The notes below the pieces were generated by a model. It saw only the letters and a list, made by a program, of their open reading frames with translations, did no database searches and had not been told where the DNA came from. From Syntrophaceae bacterium UBA2280 (GTDB taxonomy: Bacteria; Desulfobacterota; Syntrophia; Syntrophales; Smithellaceae): a stretch of 64,000 bases of DNA. The stretch covers positions 11,951-75,950 of the forward strand of contig DDWS01000019.1 of the NCBI GenBank assembly GCA_002347685.1, read 5' to 3'. Shown here piece after piece: positions 63,425-64,000 of this stretch. A program made the translations under genes and the position numbers. Numbering within the stretch: the first letter of the stretch is position 1; every line of letters starts with the position of its first letter.

Positions 63425-63929
63425 CGCAGGCCTGTGTGCGCCTTTGCGCGCGGGAGAGTTTATGGGCCGCGCCTTTTTTTCGCACTGACCTGTCTGTCTC
63501 TTCGTCGTCTTCGTCTTTTTCCATCAGGTTTTCAGCAGGCGATGAGGCGTTTTCGGCAATGGCTTCAAATTCGGCGGACGAAAGAACCGCCCTGTCCTTG
63601 CGGGCGGCATACGAGGCGATTTCACGGTCGGATGTCACCACGAGCATTTCCTCCTCCGCATGGGCGGCCATCCGTTTGATCACCTCATCGGCTTTTTCGC
63701 CTCGCCGCGAGTAAATCAGGTGAATACCTGCCGAGAGATCCCTCTCTTCCAGCGGCGGGCCGGAGACCCATCCGTCGAAGACGACCGTAATCTTATGGCC
63801 TTTGCGTTTCTGATAGCCGGATAGGAACGCAATCAGGGCATGGCGTCCCGCCTCGAGACTTTGCCGCTCGAAATGTCTCAGATGGGCGGATTGGCGGATC
63901 AAATTATAGCCGTCGATAAGAATATGCAT
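63411..63929 (-). CDS. YacP-like NYN domain protein
   Basis: About 172 residues. The NYN/PIN-like fold shows HILIDGYNLIRQS, ITVVFDGW and the acidic pocket EKADEVIKRMA, then LVVTSDREIASYA. The C-terminal tail is acidic then basic (KDEDDEETDRSVRKKGAAHK). The relative YacP/Rae1 of Bacillus is a ribosome-linked endonuclease. A GTG at 63944 is another start; neither has a Shine-Dalgarno. Confidence 0.85.
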   Translation of the reverse strand: MHILIDGYNLIRQSAHLRHFERQSLEAGRHALIAFLSGYQKRKGHKITVVFDGWVSGPPLEERDLSAGIHLIYSRRGEKADEVIKRMAAHAEEEMLVVTSDREIASYAARKDRAVLSSAEFEAIAENASSPAENLMEKDEDDEETDRSVRKKGAAHKLSRAQRRTQACVRKL

Positions 63930-64000
63930 GTCGTATTCTGACACAGGTACGGCCGTGCTTCAACAGAAAAATCCGATTGTAAGGAGCAAATGATTTGTCC

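Noticed and set aside
63990..64000. Possible start of a plus-strand gene (ATG 63990 or TTG 63995 after AAGGAG)
   Set aside because: Only about 10 bases remain in the window, so coding cannot be tested.
1..64000. CRISPR arrays, insertion sequences, prophage or att sites
   Set aside because: No repeat-spacer array, transposase, integrase or phage structural gene was found by reading.

Overview
The window looks like the chromosome of an anaerobic, Gram-negative member of the Desulfobacterota, most like the Syntrophales (Syntrophus/Smithella type). This is inferred from the gene set, not from a search. Pointers are a type IV pilus pilMNOPQ operon with a secretin, AsmA and SurA-type envelope proteins, an ADP-forming acyl-CoA synthetase, a HcyBio-type homocysteine protein, many PAS/GGDEF signalling genes, and an hgcAB pair. 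No insertion sequence, prophage or CRISPR array was seen. Most of the window is conserved core genome with accessory islands between.

Layout. 1-5.1 kb: the start of a membrane protein, an orphan HlyD/MacA-type adaptor and a giant AsmA-like protein. 5.1-11.5 kb (minus strand): a SurA/PpiC foldase, a DEAD-box helicase, an ATP-grasp ligase, PhzF-like and TraB/GumN-like proteins, and a C_GCAxxG_C_C redox protein. 11.6-13.6 kb (plus strand): a compact three-gene operon, marR-hgcA-hgcB. HgcA carries the NVWCAAGK cap-helix motif of the mercury-methylating corrinoid protein. HgcB is its two-cluster ferredoxin with the C-terminal cysteine pair. 13.9-16.4 kb: a divergent GAPDH and a PAS-GGDEF protein. 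16.4-24.4 kb (minus strand): prmC-murA-hisD, a small PH-like protein and a 1410-residue phosphohistidine dikinase-like protein that lacks the PEP barrel. 24.6-31.1 kb: a frameshifted membrane/TPR protein, a secreted protein of unknown function, an ankyrin protein and an ADP-forming acyl-CoA synthetase. 31.5-38.4 kb: a B12-type radical SAM protein, a membrane diguanylate cyclase, and a coupled minus-strand trio (beta-propeller, chorismatase/Rid-like, PaaK-like ligase) behind prfC.

40.2-50.6 kb is the classic translation and RNA-decay supercluster: tRNA-Gly(CCC), rimP, nusA, infB, DUF503, rbfA, nrnA-like, truB, rpsO, pnp, dut. The tRNA sits where metY lies in E. coli. 50.7-58.2 kb has a HcyBio protein, a CRP/FNR-type palindrome, a small XRE regulator, an FtsB-like protein and the pilMNOPQ operon with a PilF-like lipoprotein. 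58.3-64 kb has an M24 aminopeptidase, gcvH, lplA, a decayed hisC 3' end, rpsU, a LOG protein, holA and a YacP-like NYN protein.

The most notable system is marR-hgcAB. The regulator has a perfect 15-bp palindrome over its own -10 box, an apparently leaderless start and a Cys-Cys tail, and it is packed tightly against the mercury-methylation genes. The trio at 34.6-38.4 kb and the barrel-less dikinase are the best candidates for undescribed biochemistry.
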